Positions 62,017 through 64,000 of a stretch of 64,000 nt of DNA are shown one piece after another. Source of the stretch: SCRA01 sp035533275 (GTDB lineage Bacteria; Vulcanimicrobiota; Vulcanimicrobiia; Vulcanimicrobiales; SCRA01); contig DATLUD010000058.1 in NCBI GenBank assembly GCA_035533275.1, positions 1 to 64,000 on the forward strand, given 5' to 3'. A program made the translations under genes and the position numbers. The notes under the pieces were generated by a model. That model saw only the letters and a list, made by a program, of their open reading frames with translations, was not told the DNA's origin and searched no databases. The first letter of the stretch is position 1, and each line of letters starts with the position of its first letter.

Positions 62017-62913
62017 CTATCCCGCGGGTTTAGAGAGTGTGCGCCAGAGATAGAAGGTGGCGTACGACTCCCAGCCGCGCCACCGGCGGGCCAGGCGGCG
62101 CAGGCCCTCGGGGCTGCGGTAGCGGGAGCCGTACCGCGTCGCCGCGGCGCGCTGCAGGGCCACGTCGCCGGCGGGGAGGCTGTCAGTCCGTCCGAGCCCG
62201 CGCATCGCCACGTACTCCGAAGTCCAGCGCCCGACGCCGTGCAGCGCGCAGAGGCGCTCGATCGCGGCCTCGGTCTCCAGGCCTTCGAGCGCGGCGAAGT
62301 CCAGGCTCCCCGCCGCCACGGCGCGCGCGGCTCCGACGATCGCGCGGGACTTCGCGCGCGTGGTGCCCAGGACCGTGAGCGCCTCGGGGTCGAGGCACGC
62401 CAGGCGCTCGGGGCGGGGGAGCGCATGCCACGCGGCGCCCCGGACGGTGAGGGGCTCGCCATGGGCCACTGCCAGGCGGCGCTTGAGCGCATGCGCGAAC
62501 GCCGTGCTGATCTGCTGACCGAGTATCGCCCAGGTCAATGCGTCGAAGGGGGTGGGGGTCTGCGGCACCTTGACCCCCCGAAAGCGCGCGACGAGCTCGG
62601 CCATGAGCGGGTCGCCGGCGACGGCACGCGCGAACGCCGAGAGATCGACATCGGCGGAGACGATCCGTGCCGCGGCCTCCCGCATCCGCGCTCGCTCGTC
62701 GCGGTGCGGGGTTCGCTCCCAACCCGCCGTGCGCAGGCGGGTCTCGCCGCCCTCGAAGCGCAGCTCGACCGCGGCGCGGTTGCTCTCGAGATCGACGACT
62801 CGACGGTACGTGGCGCCCGCCACCACGTCGACGGCGTCGTGCGGGTCGCGTCCCAAGTATTCCAGCATCGCCCGCCCGTCGAATGGCGCGCGGTGCGGAA
62901 GCGCCCGGATCAC
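62017..62913 (-). CDS. alkA: DNA-3-methyladenine glycosylase 2
   Basis: A 298-residue HhH-GPD DNA glycosylase that excises alkylated bases. The N-terminal AlkA_N domain (about 1-80) is followed by ALTWAILGQQISTAFAHAL, the hairpin-helix LHGVGRWTSEYVAMRGLG and the catalytic aspartate in DSLPAGDVALQ. The start is GTG 62913, overlapping the preceding stop by 4 bases. The last 13 codons are richer in A and T than the rest (ACA, TCT, AAA). They abut an 18-bp repeat also found at 60215, suggesting the 3' end was replaced. Confidence 0.9.
   Translation of the reverse strand: MIRALPHRAPFDGRAMLEYLGRDPHDAVDVVAGATYRRVVDLESNRAAVELRFEGGETRLRTAGWERTPHRDERARMREAAARIVSADVDLSAFARAVAGDPLMAELVARFRGVKVPQTPTPFDALTWAILGQQISTAFAHALKRRLAVAHGEPLTVRGAAWHALPRPERLACLDPEALTVLGTTRAKSRAIVGAARAVAAGSLDFAALEGLETEAAIERLCALHGVGRWTSEYVAMRGLGRTDSLPAGDVALQRAAATRYGSRYRSPEGLRRLARRWRGWESYATFYLWRTLSKPAG
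62042..62059. repeat. 18-bp direct repeat, right end of the islet
   Basis: The second copy of CGCCAGAGATAGAAGGTG, inside alkA at the FYLWR codons. The first copy at 60215-60232 belongs to a second alkA 3' tail that lacks the rest of the gene. Confidence 0.7.
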
Positions 62914-64000
62914 GTGACGGCGCTGCGGCGCGGCCAGGCGGCAAGCCAGGCCTCGAACTCCTCGGCAGGCATCGGCTTGGCGAAGAGATAGCCTTGGGCC
63001 GTGCGGCAGCCCTCGCGGGCCAGCCACCGTTCCTGCTCGACCGTCTCCACGCCCTCGCCCAGCGTGTCGAAGCCCAGGCTCGTCCCGAAGGCGACGATGG
63101 CGCGGGTGATGGCCGCGGAGGTGCGGTCGGCGGGCAGCCCTTCCACGAAGCGGCGGTCGACTTTGATGGTGTCGATGGGGAGTTCGCGGAGGTAGGCGAG
63201 CGATGAGTAGCTGGTCCCGAAGTCGTCGAGCGCCACCCGCAACCCGAGATCCTTGCAGCGCTGGAGGATCGAGCGGGTGGCCAACAGGTCGCCGATCGCC
63301 ACGCTCTCGGTGATCTCCAAGCCGATCAGCGTGGGATCGACGCCGCTCTGCGCCAGCGCGTCCTCGATCTCCGAGATGAACGCCGCGTCCTGCAGCTGAC
63401 GCGCGGAGATGTTGACGGCCACGCGCAGCGCCATGCCGAGCGAGGCCCAGCGCTGCGCTTGAGCGCAGGCCGTGGTGAGTGTCCACGCGCCGATGGGGAC
63501 GATCAGGCCCGACTCCTCCGCCAGCCCGATGAAATCGTCGGGCCGCACGATGCCGTGCCCGGGACGGTTCCAGCGGATGAGCGCCTCCGCGCCCACCACG
63601 GCGTGGGAGATGAGGTTGACGATCGGCTGATAGGCCAGATAGAACTCCTGCCGTGCGATCGCCGCGCGCATGCCGTTCTCCAATTCGCGGCGACGCGAGA
63701 GATGGAGCGCCAGGTCGTTGTTGTAGAAGCAGAAGCGATTGCGGCCATCGCGCTTGGCGCCGTGCATCGCCACATCGGCCCGCAGCAGAAGGTCGTCGCG
63801 CGTCAACGAGTCCTCGCAGATCGCCACGCCCACGCTCGCCGTGAGGTGCACGCGCTCGTCGCCGATGGCGTACGGCGCGGCCAGCACGCCGCAGATGTGG
63901 CGGGCCGCGCGCTCGGCTTCGAGCGGGGCGTTCAGCCGCGGCAAGAGCACGGCGAACTCGTCGTCTCCTAGGCGCGCCAGCGTCGCTTCGCCGCGCACCG
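62910..64000 (-). CDS. GGDEF/EAL protein, 5' end outside the window
   Basis: The C-terminal 363 residues are present. The end of a GGDEF domain is seen with GDDEF in place of GGDEF (LARLGDDEFAVLLPRL), so cyclase activity is doubtful. A complete EAL domain follows: AEALIRW, NISARQLQD, EITESV, ALDDFGTSYSSLAYLRELPIDTIKVDRRFV and GEGVE in order, with all metal and catalytic residues (E of EAL, the DDFG pair, K of IKVD). It should hydrolyse cyclic di-GMP. Coupled to alkA by GTGA. It opposes the diguanylate cyclase at 11.4 kb in function. Confidence 0.9.
   Translation of the reverse strand, partial: VRGEATLARLGDDEFAVLLPRLNAPLEAERAARHICGVLAAPYAIGDERVHLTASVGVAICEDSLTRDDLLLRADVAMHGAKRDGRNRFCFYNNDLALHLSRRRELENGMRAAIARQEFYLAYQPIVNLISHAVVGAEALIRWNRPGHGIVRPDDFIGLAEESGLIVPIGAWTLTTACAQAQRWASLGMALRVAVNISARQLQDAAFISEIEDALAQSGVDPTLIGLEITESVAIGDLLATRSILQRCKDLGLRVALDDFGTSYSSLAYLRELPIDTIKVDRRFVEGLPADRTSAAITRAIVAFGTSLGFDTLGEGVETVEQERWLAREGCRTAQGYLFAKPMPAEEFEAWLAAWPRRSAVT

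Overview
The window comes from a GC-rich, diderm, apparently aerobic bacterium. An outer-membrane TonB-dependent receptor shows the double membrane. Coproheme decarboxylase and leucine-catabolism genes point to respiratory heterotrophy. The mix of BTAD-type regulators with AAA ATPase domains, a DUF5679 zinc ribbon protein, two DUF4097-like protein/two-component modules and a carboxypeptidase-regulatory-domain TonB receptor resembles Eremiobacterota (Vulcanimicrobiota). That placement is inference from gene content only. I see no tRNA, rRNA, CRISPR array, transposase or phage gene.

Layout. 0-8.2 kb: a cysteine-free carboxymuconolactone-decarboxylase-like protein, two secreted proteins of unknown role, a TonB receptor with a beta-propeller protein, a GT4 glycosyltransferase and an amidohydrolase. 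8.3-12.9 kb: a secreted DUF4097-like protein, response regulator, histidine kinase and diguanylate cyclase in a row. 12.8-16.5 kb: the leucine-degradation operon liuC-liuD-liuE; the partner carboxyltransferase subunit lies 11 kb away at 27.2-28.8 kb. 16.8-22.0 kb: two BTAD/AAA regulators that meet tail to tail. 22.1-26.7 kb: a PLD-like protein, a tandem pair of small secreted paralogues, two EamA exporters and a divergent LysR regulator. 28.8-32 kb: an RCK-channel-RCK protein, a DUF1501 remnant, an MBL hydrolase and a GNAT. 32-35.1 kb: a second DUF4097-like/kinase/regulator module. 35.2-47.7 kb: thpR-pyrD, an ECF sigma factor with its likely anti-sigma, a Na+/H+ antiporter, pyrF, a PP2C phosphatase, pyrE, a C39-like protein, hisC, a GNAT and an AI-2E-type permease. 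46.5-55 kb: a degenerate GH57-like protein, argS, rlmH, dprA, DUF5679, nrdR, dut, panE, chdC and DUF309. 55-59.2 kb: a shattered acyl-CoA synthetase/GNAT fusion, then a stress cluster (UspA, DUF2267, a metallothionein). 59.2-64 kb: a soluble histidine kinase, a small low-GC islet (GT87-type gene plus a 46-residue membrane peptide), alkA and the 3' part of a GGDEF/EAL protein.

Structure beyond single genes. All thirteen convergent gene junctions are either overlapping (eleven, 4 to 110 bp) or separated by at most 7 bp. Two intergenic inverted-repeat elements (27.1 kb and 49.6 kb) share an internal sequence, but their long self-complementary arms differ, which is what compensatory change in a structured RNA would give. 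The low-GC islet is bounded by an identical 18-bp repeat lying in the 3' end of alkA, with a second alkA 3' tail left on the far side. The acyl-CoA synthetase/GNAT gene carries at least five clean internal deletions and no obvious point stop codons.
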